From NCBI RefSeq assembly GCF_900142755.1, contig NZ_FRCA01000001.1, positions 308,888 through 372,887 on the forward strand: a DNA stretch of 64,000 nt, in the 5' to 3' direction. Under the pieces are notes generated by a model, which searched no databases, had not been told where the DNA came from, and saw only the letters and a list, made by a program, of their open reading frames with translations. Both the position numbers and the translations under genes were made by a program. Shown here piece by piece: positions 18,533 through 26,116 of the stretch. Numbering within the stretch: position 1 is the stretch's first letter; every line of letters begins with the position of its first letter. The DNA comes from Halomonas cupida (GTDB lineage: Bacteria > Pseudomonadota > Gammaproteobacteria > Pseudomonadales > Halomonadaceae).

Positions 18533-18550
18533 GTTGACGCTTACGTCAAC
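18533..18550. promoter_or_regulatory. Second palindrome upstream of acyl-CoA synthetase
   Basis: GTTGACG, four bases, then CGTCAAC: a perfect inverted repeat with 7-base arms only four bases after the CAAGCGCTTG palindrome. It is different in sequence, so it probably binds another regulator. TTGACG-type palindromes are known for MerR-family regulators of acyl-CoA and branched-chain degradation, but this match is from memory and unproven. Confidence 0.45.
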
Positions 18551-18607
18551 GGCATGTTTTTCGGGTGCGAATGCAACTTCTTGCACCGTCATCAAGCATG
18601 CCAGTCA

Positions 18608-18667
18608 TCGCACTGTCCGTTGCAGTACTGTCCATGGCAGTACTATTCATCGCAATACGCCCAACAA
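18608..18667. repeat. Degenerate 15-base tandem repeat in acyl-CoA synthetase leader
   Basis: Units 18623-18637 (CAGTACTGTCCATGG) and 18638-18652 (CAGTACTATTCATCG) match well. Weaker flanking units lie at 18608-18622 and from 18653. It ends just before the start of the synthetase gene and is not part of any credible gene. Confidence 0.45.
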
Positions 18668-18689
18668 TCACAATGCATGAGGACACCAC

Positions 18690-20339
18690 ATGAGCCGCCA
18701 CGCCAAACCGGTAGACTACGGCCAATACCTGACCGAGTTTCGCATCGAGGATGTCATTGAATGCCTGGATGACCATATGGATGGATGCTTCAATGCCTAT
18801 GAATCCTGTTGTGGTCGGCATGTGCGTGCCGGAAGAGGCGAGACCATAGCGCTGATTCATGAGGCGACGGATGGTGCCGTTACCCGGTTGAGCTATGCCG
18901 AGCTGGAGGAGCGCAGTGCTCGGCTGGCCGGCTGGTTGGCGGGGCAGGGCATTGGTATGGGAGATCGCATCGCCTGCATGTTGCCTCGCTCGCCTGAATT
19001 GCTGGTTACCGTACTGGCCACCTGGCGTCTGGGGGCCGTCTACCAGCCGCTGTTCACGGCTTTCGGTCCGGATGCAGTGGAGTTTCGTCTGGCACGGGCC
19101 GACACTCGACTGGTGATCACCGATGCGGCGAATCGCAGCAAGTTCGATAGCCTCGCCAACTGCCCGCCGGTGTTGTCGGTGGATGGCCCCGACTCGGACC
19201 ATGGGGAGGACCTTGACTGGGACCGTGCGCTGGAGACCTCGGCCATCAGTACTCCGCCACCACGCCTGCCGGGTGATGCGCCCTTTCTGCAGATGTTCAC
19301 CTCAGGCACCGTCGGCAAGCCCAAGGGAGTCGCTGTGCCTCTTTCGGGGCTGGTGGCCTTCCGGCTCTACATGGAGCTGGCCATCGAGCTGCGAGAGGAT
19401 GATCGGTTCTGGAATATGGCCGATCCCGGTTGGGCCTACGGACTCTATTACGCCATCACCGGGCCGTTGCTGCTGGGGGCGACCACCCACTTCTGTGAGG
19501 CCGGATTTTCCGCCGAGGGTGCCATGGCGTTCATGAAGCGTCATTCCATTACTAACTTCGCAGCGGCCCCGACCGCCTATCGCTTGATGAAGGCTTCCGG
19601 GCTGTTCGACGAGGCCTCCGCAGAGCTGTCGTTGCGGTCGGCCAGCTCCGCCGGTGAACCGCTTAATGCCGAGGTCGCTCACTGGGTGGAGGCGAACCTG
19701 GGGTGCCCGGTCATGGATCACTATGGTCAGACCGAAACCGGCATGACCTGCAACAACCACCATGCCCTGAATCATGTGCGCCATGAGGGAGGTATGGGTA
19801 TGCCCATGCCGGGCTATCGACTGGCAGTGCTGGACGCCGAGTACCGAGAGCTGCCGGCTGGCGAGCCCGGTGTGCTGGCGGTGGATGTCGAGCGCTCACC
19901 GGTGCACTTCTTCGCCGGCTACACATGGCAAGAGAAACATCCCTTTGCGGAAGGCTATTACCTCACCGGCGATGTGGTCATTCGCAACGACGACGGCAGC
20001 TTTCAGTTTGCCGGTCGCGATGATGACATCATCACCACAGCGGGTTATCGCGTCGGTCCTGCCGATGTCGAGAACTCGGTGATGACTCATCCCGCCGTCG
20101 CAGAATCAGCGGCGGTGGGACAGCCTGATGAAATACGCGGTGAGATCATCAAGTCCTATGTGGTGCTGCGTGATGGCTTTGAGCCCAGCGATGCCCTGGC
20201 AGATGAGATTCGCCAGCAGGTACGTGAGCGGCTCTCGAGCCACGCCTACCCGCGGGTCATCGAGTTCGTCAATGATCTGCCCAAGACCCCCAGCGGCAAG
20301 ATTCAGCGCTTCAAGTTGCGCGCTGCCGCCAATCACTGA
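18690..20339 (+). CDS. AMP-dependent acyl-CoA synthetase
   Basis: ANL-superfamily ligase of 549 residues, activating a carboxylic acid to its CoA thioester through an acyl-AMP. Motifs in order are FTSGTVGKPKGV (P-loop; Val replaces the usual Thr or Ser), DHYGQTETG, YYLTGDVVIRNDDG, GRDDDIITTAGYRVGP, and the catalytic Lys in TPSGKIQRFKLR near the C-terminus. It resembles acetyl-/medium-chain acyl-CoA synthetases more than long-chain FadD. It probably starts an operon with the SDR and acyl-CoA dehydrogenase genes. The chain length and branching of the substrate cannot be read from the sequence. Confidence 0.9.
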   Translation: MSRHAKPVDYGQYLTEFRIEDVIECLDDHMDGCFNAYESCCGRHVRAGRGETIALIHEATDGAVTRLSYAELEERSARLAGWLAGQGIGMGDRIACMLPRSPELLVTVLATWRLGAVYQPLFTAFGPDAVEFRLARADTRLVITDAANRSKFDSLANCPPVLSVDGPDSDHGEDLDWDRALETSAISTPPPRLPGDAPFLQMFTSGTVGKPKGVAVPLSGLVAFRLYMELAIELREDDRFWNMADPGWAYGLYYAITGPLLLGATTHFCEAGFSAEGAMAFMKRHSITNFAAAPTAYRLMKASGLFDEASAELSLRSASSAGEPLNAEVAHWVEANLGCPVMDHYGQTETGMTCNNHHALNHVRHEGGMGMPMPGYRLAVLDAEYRELPAGEPGVLAVDVERSPVHFFAGYTWQEKHPFAEGYYLTGDVVIRNDDGSFQFAGRDDDIITTAGYRVGPADVENSVMTHPAVAESAAVGQPDEIRGEIIKSYVVLRDGFEPSDALADEIRQQVRERLSSHAYPRVIEFVNDLPKTPSGKIQRFKLRAAANH

Positions 20340-20480
20340 ACCTGAATCCGGCTTTCCGGAAATATTCTCTCGGGAAGCTGCTCCATGAAAAAACGTGCTG
20401 AAGCGTGTCTGAGCGAAGATCCTGGAAGACCTTGATAGCACTGAGAGACGTACTGAAGAAAATACGGGAGAAGAGTGTCG

Positions 20481-21248
20481 ATGCACATTGAATCAAGAAC
20501 CTTCCTGATCACTGGTGCGGCTTCGGGCCTGGGGGCTGCCTGTGCCGAGCGCCTGGTCGAGGGAGGAGGCCGAGTGGTGCTCTGTGACCTCAGTGACGCT
20601 ATCGACCCCCTTGCCGAAAGGCTGGGCGATGCCGCCATCGCGGTGCGTGCTGATATCACCTCGGGCGAGCAGATGCAGTCGGCGGTCGAGGCCGCGGTCA
20701 CCCATGGCGGTGAGCAGGGGCTGGCAGGGGTGATTCACTGCGCTGGAGTGGTCAGCGTGGCCAAGCTGGTTGACCGCCATGGCCAGCCAGCTGACCTCGA
20801 GAGCTATGCGCGCACGGTACAGATCAACCTGGTGGGTACCTTCAACGTCATGCGCCTGGCAGCAGCGGCCATGGCCAACAATGCTGCCGGGGAGGATGGA
20901 GAGCGGGGCGTGATCATCAACACTGCCTCGGTGGCTGCCTTTGATGGCCAGGTGGGACAATGCGCCTACAGCGCATCCAAGGCGGGAGTGGTCGGGATGA
21001 GTCTGCCTGCGGCACGGGAGCTGTCGCGCCACGGTATTCGCGTCATGGCAATTGCGCCAGGGGTATTCGAGACGCCGATGATGGGTGATATTCCGGATGA
21101 CGCGGTCTCCGCACTGGCACAGGCCGTTCCCTTTCCCAAGCGCCTTGGCAAGCCGCTGGAGTTTGCTCGCCTGGCGGAGCAGATCATCGTCAACCCCATG
21201 CTCAACGGTGAAGTGATCCGTCTTGACGGTGGCATTCGCATGCAATGA
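20481..21248 (+). CDS. SDR-family 3-hydroxyacyl-CoA dehydrogenase-like oxidoreductase
   Basis: Short-chain dehydrogenase of about 255 residues. The NAD-binding Gly motif [12 protein letters not shown] is at the N-terminus, [11 protein letters not shown] precedes the active site, and the catalytic YxxxK is in [11 protein letters not shown]. The closest remembered class is the HSD17B10 type (3-hydroxy-2-methylbutyryl-CoA dehydrogenase), which fits its place between an acyl-CoA synthetase and an acyl-CoA dehydrogenase. ATG 20481 is chosen; GTG at 20475, closer to GGGAG, is also possible. It lies 141 bases after the synthetase gene with no clear terminator between. Confidence 0.87.
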   Translation: MHIESRTFLITGAASGLGAACAERLVEGGGRVVLCDLSDAIDPLAERLGDAAIAVRADITSGEQMQSAVEAAVTHGGEQGLAGVIHCAGVVSVAKLVDRHGQPADLESYARTVQINLVGTFNVMRLAAAAMANNAAGEDGERGVIINTASVAAFDGQVGQCAYSASKAGVVGMSLPAARELSRHGIRVMAIAPGVFETPMMGDIPDDAVSALAQAVPFPKRLGKPLEFARLAEQIIVNPMLNGEVIRLDGGIRMQ

Positions 21249-21327
21249 CAGCAGGGGATGATGAATCATGAGTCATCCCAGGTAAATTTAAAACGAACGC
21301 TTGACCGTGACCTGCTCGAACGCTATT

Positions 21328-21345
21328 TTCAAACGAATGTTTGAA
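21328..21345. promoter_or_regulatory. PsrA-type operator upstream of acyl-CoA dehydrogenase
   Basis: Perfect inverted repeat TTCAAAC, four bases (GAAT), GTTTGAA. The core CAAAC-N4-GTTTG matches the published PsrA consensus (G/C)AAAC-N2-4-GTTT(G/C). PsrA is a TetR-type repressor of beta-oxidation released by long-chain acyl compounds. A weaker related sequence (AAAAC-N4-GCTTG) lies at 21290-21303. The dehydrogenase therefore probably has its own promoter. Confidence 0.75.
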
Positions 21346-21398
21346 CAGCGGTGCCGAGTCACGGATGTCTTGTGTCGGTCACTCCGGATCTCGACGCT

Positions 21399-21439
21399 GT
21401 TCGCCCCGACGAACAACGACGCTTCCCACGTATGTGGGG
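21399..21439. repeat. REP-like double-hairpin element in acyl-CoA dehydrogenase leader
   Basis: GTTCG/CGAAC arms are followed, about 12 bases on, by CCCAC/GTGGG arms. The layout and several words (CCGACGAAC, TTCCCACGT, ATGTGGG) match the tandem units at 47226-47383. It lies between the PsrA-type box and the start codon, so it would be in the mRNA leader. Confidence 0.5.
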
Positions 21440-21460
21440 CGATATCACTGGAGTAGAACA

Positions 21461-23272
21461 ATGCCCGACTATCAGGCTCCGCTACGTGACTTGCGTTTTG
21501 TGATGGACGAAATGCTTGATTATCCCGGGCACTATGCTCGACTGCCGGGCATGGAGCAGGCTTCCCCGGATATTGTCGCCGCGATCCTGGAAGAGGGGGC
21601 GCGTTTCTCCCGTGACGTGCTGCTGCCCTTGAACCAGGTCGGTGACCGTCAAGGGTGTCGACTGGAAGAGGGCGAGGTAAAAGCGCCGGAGGGTTTCCGC
21701 GATGCCTACCAGCGCTATGTTGAAGGTGGTTGGCCAGGGCTTGCCGGTGATCCCGAGTACGGTGGGCAGGGCCTGCCGCATTCACTGGCCATGGTGCTCT
21801 CGGAAATGGTCTGTGCCACCAACCTGGCCTGGGGGATGTATCCGGGGCTTTCCCATGGCGCTGCGGATGCACTGCGGGCCCATGGCACTGAGGAACAGAA
21901 GACCACCTACCTGACCCACCTGGTCGAGGGGGACTGGACGGGCACCATGTGTCTGACCGAGCCTCATTGTGGTACCGACCTCGGCCTGATCAAGACCCGT
22001 GCTCAGCCCAACGAGGATGGCAGTTACGCCATCAGTGGCACCAAGATATTCATTTCGGCCGGTGATCACGACATGGCCGACAATATCGTGCATCTGGTGC
22101 TGGCGCGGCTGCCGGATGCCCCGCAAGGGTCGAAGGGGATTTCGCTGTTCGTGGTGCCGAAGTTCCTGCCGGATGCCGAAGGGCGTGCAGGTGAACGCAA
22201 CGCGGTGGCCTGCGGATCGCTGGAACACAAGATGGGTATCCACGGCAACGCCACTTGTGTGATGAACTTCGATCAAGCCACGGGCTTCCTTGTCGGCCAG
22301 CCGAACAAGGGGCTGGCGTGCATGTTCACGATGATGAACTCGGCACGTATCGGCGTCGGCATTCAGGGGTTGGGCCTGACCGAGATGAGCTTCCAGAACG
22401 CTCTGGCCTACGCTCGTGATCGCCTGCAGATGCGCGCACTCTCTGGACCGAAGGCGGCAGACAAGCCTGCAGATCCGATTATTGTGCACCCCGATGTCCG
22501 TCGCATGCTGCTGACTCAGAAGGCTTTCGCCGAAGGGGGACGCATGCTGGTGCTGTATGCTGCCCAGCTGGTGGATGTGGTCGAGCACAGCGATGTTGTT
22601 GACGAGCGTGAGCATGCTGATTCCTTACTGGGGCTGCTGACGCCGATCGTCAAGGCCTTCCTCACCGAGGTGGGTTTCGAGGCAGCCAACGAAGGTATTC
22701 AGGTGTTCGGTGGTCATGGTTTCATTCAGGAGTGGGGGATGGAACAGCTGGTCCGCGATGCTCGTATCACCCGTCTCTACGAGGGGACCACCGGTATCCA
22801 GGCGCTGGATCTGCTGGGTCGCAAGGTGCTGATGAGCCAGGGCGAAAGTCTCAAGCTGCTGACGCGGGAGATCCATCGATTCTGCAAGTCCCGGGCAGAC
22901 GACGAAGCACTGAAGGAGTTCATCGACCCTCTGGCGCGTCTCAATGGCGAATGGGGCGAGCTGACCATGGAGATCGGTATGCGCGCCATGCAGGATCGCG
23001 AGGAAGTTGGCGCGGCCAGTGTCGACTACCTGATGTACTCCGGGTACGTGACTCTGGCCTGGCTGTTCGCGCGCTCGGTGGAGACGGCACGGCAGGCTCT
23101 TGCCAAACAACCCGCGGATGCAGCCTTCTACCAGGCGCGTATCGATACCGCTCGTTTCTATTTCCAGCGCCTGTTGCCACGCACTCGCGCACACGCCCAG
23201 ATGATGCGAGCTGGTGCCGAGTCGTTGATGGCCATGGATGCGGAGAACTTCGGTTTGGGCTTCGAAGTGTAG
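21461..23272 (+). CDS. Acyl-CoA dehydrogenase
   Basis: FAD-dependent dehydrogenase of 603 residues, catalysing the first step of acyl-CoA beta-oxidation. The N-terminal helical domain is followed by CLTEPHCGTDLGLIKTRA (flavin/substrate loop), the C-terminal helical domain with the catalytic Glu in LYEGTTGIQA, and an extra C-terminal domain as in the 600-residue acyl-CoA dehydrogenases of proteobacteria. The start at 21461 has GGAG 8 bases upstream and gives the family N-terminus MPDYQAPLRDLRFVMDE; the frame is open further upstream through the leader but has no family similarity there. It ends at a strong terminator. A PsrA-type box precedes it. Confidence 0.94.
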   Translation: MPDYQAPLRDLRFVMDEMLDYPGHYARLPGMEQASPDIVAAILEEGARFSRDVLLPLNQVGDRQGCRLEEGEVKAPEGFRDAYQRYVEGGWPGLAGDPEYGGQGLPHSLAMVLSEMVCATNLAWGMYPGLSHGAADALRAHGTEEQKTTYLTHLVEGDWTGTMCLTEPHCGTDLGLIKTRAQPNEDGSYAISGTKIFISAGDHDMADNIVHLVLARLPDAPQGSKGISLFVVPKFLPDAEGRAGERNAVACGSLEHKMGIHGNATCVMNFDQATGFLVGQPNKGLACMFTMMNSARIGVGIQGLGLTEMSFQNALAYARDRLQMRALSGPKAADKPADPIIVHPDVRRMLLTQKAFAEGGRMLVLYAAQLVDVVEHSDVVDEREHADSLLGLLTPIVKAFLTEVGFEAANEGIQVFGGHGFIQEWGMEQLVRDARITRLYEGTTGIQALDLLGRKVLMSQGESLKLLTREIHRFCKSRADDEALKEFIDPLARLNGEWGELTMEIGMRAMQDREEVGAASVDYLMYSGYVTLAWLFARSVETARQALAKQPADAAFYQARIDTARFYFQRLLPRTRAHAQMMRAGAESLMAMDAENFGLGFEV

Positions 23273-23327
23273 GCCTTCACCTCGAAGTACATGAATTGCT
23301 CTCTCGGCCGGTGTTGGCCAGTGGTTT

Positions 23328-23357
23328 GGCGGTGAGGTTTCCTCACCGCCTTTTTTG
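23328..23357 (+). terminator. Rho-independent terminator after acyl-CoA dehydrogenase
   Basis: A perfect 10-bp stem (GGCGGTGAGG / CCTCACCGCC), TTT loop and TTTTTT tail. This is a textbook intrinsic terminator closing the acyl-CoA cluster. Confidence 0.93.
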
Positions 23358-23481
23358 TTTCCGGACGTCGACGGCAGATGCCTGTTTCATGGCTGACGGA
23401 TTGGAGTGATGTCAGAATGGGCAGGAGCTCTCTGGGCTGCCAGCAGCCCAGTTCCTTTCGAGATCGTTGGGAGATATATCC

Positions 23482-24012
23482 ATGGCAACGCCAGCCGGAG
23501 TTGATGAGATATGCATCCGTATCGAGCGTCCCGATGACGTTGCGACGATCCAGCGCATCACCGGACAGGCGTTCGCACAGGTAGCGCATGCCAGCGGCAG
23601 TGAGGCTCGGATCATTGATAGCTTGCGTGAGGCAGGAGTGCTGTTGTCCTGGGTCGCTGAGTCTGCCGAAGGTGGGGTGGTCGGGCAGGTGTCATTATCC
23701 CCGGTGTGGATCGGAGACAGCAGTGAAGGGTGGTTCGGCCTTGGACCGATTGCTGTTGATCCTCAGTATCAGCGGCGGGGTGTTGGGTCTCGACTGGTCG
23801 AGACCGCCATGTCTTACCTCCGTAGCATCGGCGCCTGCGGCTGCATTCTGATCGGAGATCCGGGCTGGTATCGGCGCTTCGGTTTTCTCCCCGCGCCGGA
23901 TATGCACTTCGCCGAGGTGTCGGCACCATGGCTAATGGTGTTGCCATTCGTGGAGGATTGGCCGCGAGGAGAAGTGCATTATCATCCCGCTTTCATGTCT
24001 GCACTGGCTTGA
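23482..24012 (+). CDS. GNAT-family N-acetyltransferase (YhbS-like)
   Basis: A 176-residue acetyltransferase. The acetyl-CoA binding motif A is LGPIAVDPQYQRRGVGSRLVE (the Q/RxxGxG/A loop is QRRGVGS). The C-terminal GDPGWYRRFGFLPA is typical of the COG3153/YhbS group. The start at 23482 has GGGAG 8 bases upstream; a TTG at 23467 is open but unlikely. It begins a short run of same-strand genes with the next acetyltransferase and a GFA-like protein. The acceptor substrate is unknown. Confidence 0.85.
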   Translation: MATPAGVDEICIRIERPDDVATIQRITGQAFAQVAHASGSEARIIDSLREAGVLLSWVAESAEGGVVGQVSLSPVWIGDSSEGWFGLGPIAVDPQYQRRGVGSRLVETAMSYLRSIGACGCILIGDPGWYRRFGFLPAPDMHFAEVSAPWLMVLPFVEDWPRGEVHYHPAFMSALA

Positions 24013-24057
24013 CCTGGGCCTCACTTGTAGAGTGGTCGTATAGCCAGGGAGGGCTTC

Positions 24058-24585
24058 ATGATTCACCAACTCACACCAGATCTGCACATCGAGTCGCTTG
24101 GACCTCAGCATATCGAAGGCCTGTGGCGTGCCGTTGACAGTAGCCGCAGTAGCCTGCGTCACTGGCTACCCTGGGTGGATACGACCCACAGTCGTGATGA
24201 CACTGAGGTTTTCGTGACGGCTGCGAGGGCGGAGCGTCGGTTGGGCACGGCCTGGCATTTCGCCGTGATCGAGGGCGGAGCACTGATCGGTACCTGTTCG
24301 TTCAACCGTATCGTCGAGGCCCACCGCTGGGCCTCGCTGGGTTACTGGCTGCATCAGCAGCATGTTGGCAGAGGCGTGATGACGCGCTGCGTTGCGGCCC
24401 TGATCGACATCGGTTTCACCGAGCTGGACCTGCATCGTCTGGAAATCCGTTGTGCGCGAGGCAATCAGCGCAGTCGTGCCATCGCCGAACGGCTGGGATT
24501 CGAGGTCGAGGGGTGCTTGAGAGAGTGTGAGTGGGTCAACGGTGAACCGCTCGATCACATGGTGTACTCACGGTTGCGCAGGTAG
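24058..24585 (+). CDS. GNAT-family acetyltransferase, RimJ/RimL type
   Basis: A 175-residue protein resembling ribosomal-protein-serine acetyltransferases (RimL, YdaF). Typical features are LGYWLHQQHVGRGVMTRCV (acetyl-CoA loop, GRG), LDLHRLEIRCARGNQRSRAIAE and the terminal GFEVEGCLRECEWVNG. RimJ/RimL-like proteins acetylate protein N-termini, but many members act on small molecules or antibiotics, so the target is open. It follows the previous GNAT gene by 45 bases, with AGGGAGGG 6-8 bases before its start. Confidence 0.85.
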   Translation: MIHQLTPDLHIESLGPQHIEGLWRAVDSSRSSLRHWLPWVDTTHSRDDTEVFVTAARAERRLGTAWHFAVIEGGALIGTCSFNRIVEAHRWASLGYWLHQQHVGRGVMTRCVAALIDIGFTELDLHRLEIRCARGNQRSRAIAERLGFEVEGCLRECEWVNGEPLDHMVYSRLRR

Positions 24586-24630
24586 CGCATCGACCTGGTG
24601 CAGGAATATCCCGAAGCACTGGAGACCTGA

Positions 24631-24897
24631 ATGAGCAATGGACCCTATATGCGTGGTGAATGCCAATGCGGGGCAGTCGCGTTGTTGGTGACCGGCAGCG
24701 CCCTGGCAGGAGACGAGAAGTCAGGCTTGATATGGTGGCGCCAGCAGGACCTGCAACTGGCCCAGGGAGAGCTCCTCGAACGGGATCTTGGTGATCGCAC
24801 CATCGCCAGCTGTGCCGAGTGTGGGCAGCAGGTCTGGATGATCTTTCCCGGGCGCGATGATATCGAGACGCCTCTTGCCTTGTGGCCGTTTGATTAG
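24631..24897 (+). CDS. Small GFA-like zinc-binding protein
   Basis: An 88-residue protein with two cysteine pairs: CQCG near residue 11 and CAEC near residue 68. The opening GECQCGAVALLVTG looks like the start of the GFA (CENP-V) fold found in glutathione-dependent formaldehyde-activating enzyme relatives, in which the cysteines bind zinc. It is shorter than usual (about 120-180), so it may be a minimal or shortened member. It is 45 bases downstream of the RimL-like gene. Function unknown. Confidence 0.6.
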   Translation: MSNGPYMRGECQCGAVALLVTGSALAGDEKSGLIWWRQQDLQLAQGELLERDLGDRTIASCAECGQQVWMIFPGRDDIETPLALWPFD

Positions 24898-25061
24898 CGG
24901 TCACTCGATCAGTGGCTCAGGCAACCTCTTGCATGAACCACACAAGCCACATCCATGGCATTCATCGAAGAGGAACATGCCCATGTCATTCGGTGAGGAG
25001 GAAAGGACCCGCCTTCTGCCGCTGCGATAGCGTTTGCTCGGAGCCTCGGCGCCAGATGATG

Positions 25062-25460
25062 TTATTGATCCGGATCTGAACTGCCGATGGCAGGATAACC
25101 AAGGGCCTCACGTAGTTGCTGGGCGTGCTCGGCTATCCAGCGTGGATCGATGGGCCCCCAGCCTTCAATGGCATAGTGGCCGATATTGTGTCGCTGACCG
25201 GGCTCGGCAATGAAGCGGCAGTCAATATGCAGCTCCTCCAGCGCGGCCAGAGTGTCCTGAGCCGTGCGGCGAGGCATACCGGTAGCCTTCATCAGGTCCG
25301 GCACACTGGCGATACCCTGATCAATGAGGTGGGCCACATACAGACGCCGATAGAAACTGGTACGAGTCTTGCTTGGGGTTGTACTTTTCTGAGTTGCACT
25401 TTTCTGAGTTGTATTGCTCAAGGTTTTATTGCTCTGAGTTGTGTTGCTCAAGGTTGCCAT
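25062..25460 (-). CDS. Winged-helix DNA-binding protein with repetitive N-terminus
   Basis: A 132-residue protein. Residues about 1-30 are low complexity (repeats of SNTTQ, SNKTL, KSATQ) and are encoded by five exact-length 15-base units. After TSFYRRLYVAHLIDQG, a helix-turn-helix is clear: GIASVPDLMKATGMPRRTAQDTLAALEELHIDCRFI. This is the pattern of a small winged-helix family with a C-terminal GHYAIEGWGPIDPRWIAEH. The ATG at 25460 has AAAGG five bases upstream; a GTG at 25466 is too close to it. It is probably a regulator; the target is unknown. The tract is rich in Ser, Thr, Asn and Gln and probably disordered. Confidence 0.7.
   Translation of the reverse strand: MATLSNTTQSNKTLSNTTQKSATQKSTTPSKTRTSFYRRLYVAHLIDQGIASVPDLMKATGMPRRTAQDTLAALEELHIDCRFIAEPGQRHNIGHYAIEGWGPIDPRWIAEHAQQLREALGYPAIGSSDPDQ
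25381..25455. repeat. In-frame 15-base tandem repeat, five units
   Basis: Units begin at 25381, 25396, 25411, 25426 and 25441, each exactly 15 bases and ending in a GAGTT or AGGTT-like word. They encode five-residue repeats at the N-terminus of the winged-helix protein on the minus strand. A gain or loss of a unit keeps the frame. Confidence 0.85.
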
Positions 25461-25466
25461 GGACAC

Positions 25467-26116
25467 CTTTCGAAGGGGTAGGGAGGTCGCCGTCTTGACC
25501 TGGGTCAGTAGTCGTCAGCAGGTGCCGTACTAGAGTGGCTGCTGGTCTGATCAAGCAGGATGCCAGCACCATTGTATCAGTGAGTCGAGCCCCTGGGCTG
25601 TCGACTCCATTCCGCCCGTGCTCCTGATCCTGATCGATACCCACCCATTGTCGGCACAGCGTATGTGCCCAGATCATCAGGAAACGATACAGCGCAATGT
25701 TGATCTGCAGGCCACCGCTTGCCACAGGACAGAGTCACCTGCGTCGGACGTTACCTCTGGCCGCTCTGTCGTGCATGACGTTACACCCGGTCCGTCGCGC
25801 TCCTCCAGGCCGCACATTGCCATTCGATACCCTGCTCATTCACCGCAGTTGCAACGACTCTGGCGAGAGGGTGGTCTGCTCCGGGCGCAGATTCAAGGTA
25901 GTGTTGCTGGAAAGTCTGGTGCTGGCCACATCCCCGGCGCGGGAAATGGCGCCTGGCTCCTGCATCATTGGACCGCTTCCGCCGGGCCGCTATGAACTGG
26001 TGGACGATAGTGATCTCAGGCAGCCCCTCTGCTCGATTCTGGTTGTGGCCAGTCACGCACCCGGGGACAGGCGCCGTCAGCGCTGACGACCCGGCCCCAT
26101 GGAAGTGCGTTGTCTT
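25467..26116. other. 650-base gap without a confident gene
   Basis: Between the winged-helix gene and bioA. Several overlapping frames stay open on both strands, including plus 25697-26086 and minus 25426-25725, but none has a ribosome binding site or a family I recognise. No terminator, repeat or palindrome stands out. It may hold a decayed gene or a small species-specific gene. Confidence 0.5.
25697..26086 (+). CDS. Possible hypothetical protein
   Basis: A 129-residue open frame with some protein-like character. It has a short hydrophobic stretch near residues 18-27 (TLPLAALSC) and a later segment, GSCIIGPLPPGRYELVDD, that reads like a folded beta-rich protein. There is no ribosome binding site before the ATG and no recognised domain. 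It ends 30 bases before the 3' end of bioA, which is convergent. It could equally be a chance frame in GC-rich DNA. Confidence 0.28.
   Translation: MLICRPPLATGQSHLRRTLPLAALSCMTLHPVRRAPPGRTLPFDTLLIHRSCNDSGERVVCSGRRFKVVLLESLVLATSPAREMAPGSCIIGPLPPGRYELVDDSDLRQPLCSILVVASHAPGDRRRQR

Larger units (their letters stand above)
18332..18689. other. 358-base gap with hairpin, two palindromes and a 15-base repeat
   Basis: The gap between tetR and the acyl-CoA synthetase gene contains no gene. It holds a short hairpin (CCAGGC 18336-18341 with GCCTGG 18356-18361) that may end tetR, an AT-rich stretch (18377-18410), the palindromes at 18519-18528 and 18533-18550, and four degenerate 15-base units from 18608 to about 18666. 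The long leader and several palindromes suggest the synthetase promoter lies near 18500 and is regulated. Confidence 0.55.

Noticed and set aside
18546-19202. Minus-strand frame with a repetitive start, reading MNSTAMDSTATDS-like repeats.
   Set aside because: It is antisense to the acyl-CoA synthetase start; the repetition reflects the 15-base repeats in the leader.
20340-20480. Possible regulatory RNA between the synthetase and SDR genes.
   Set aside because: Only short GC-rich palindromes (CCGG) were seen, with no stable hairpin or T-run.
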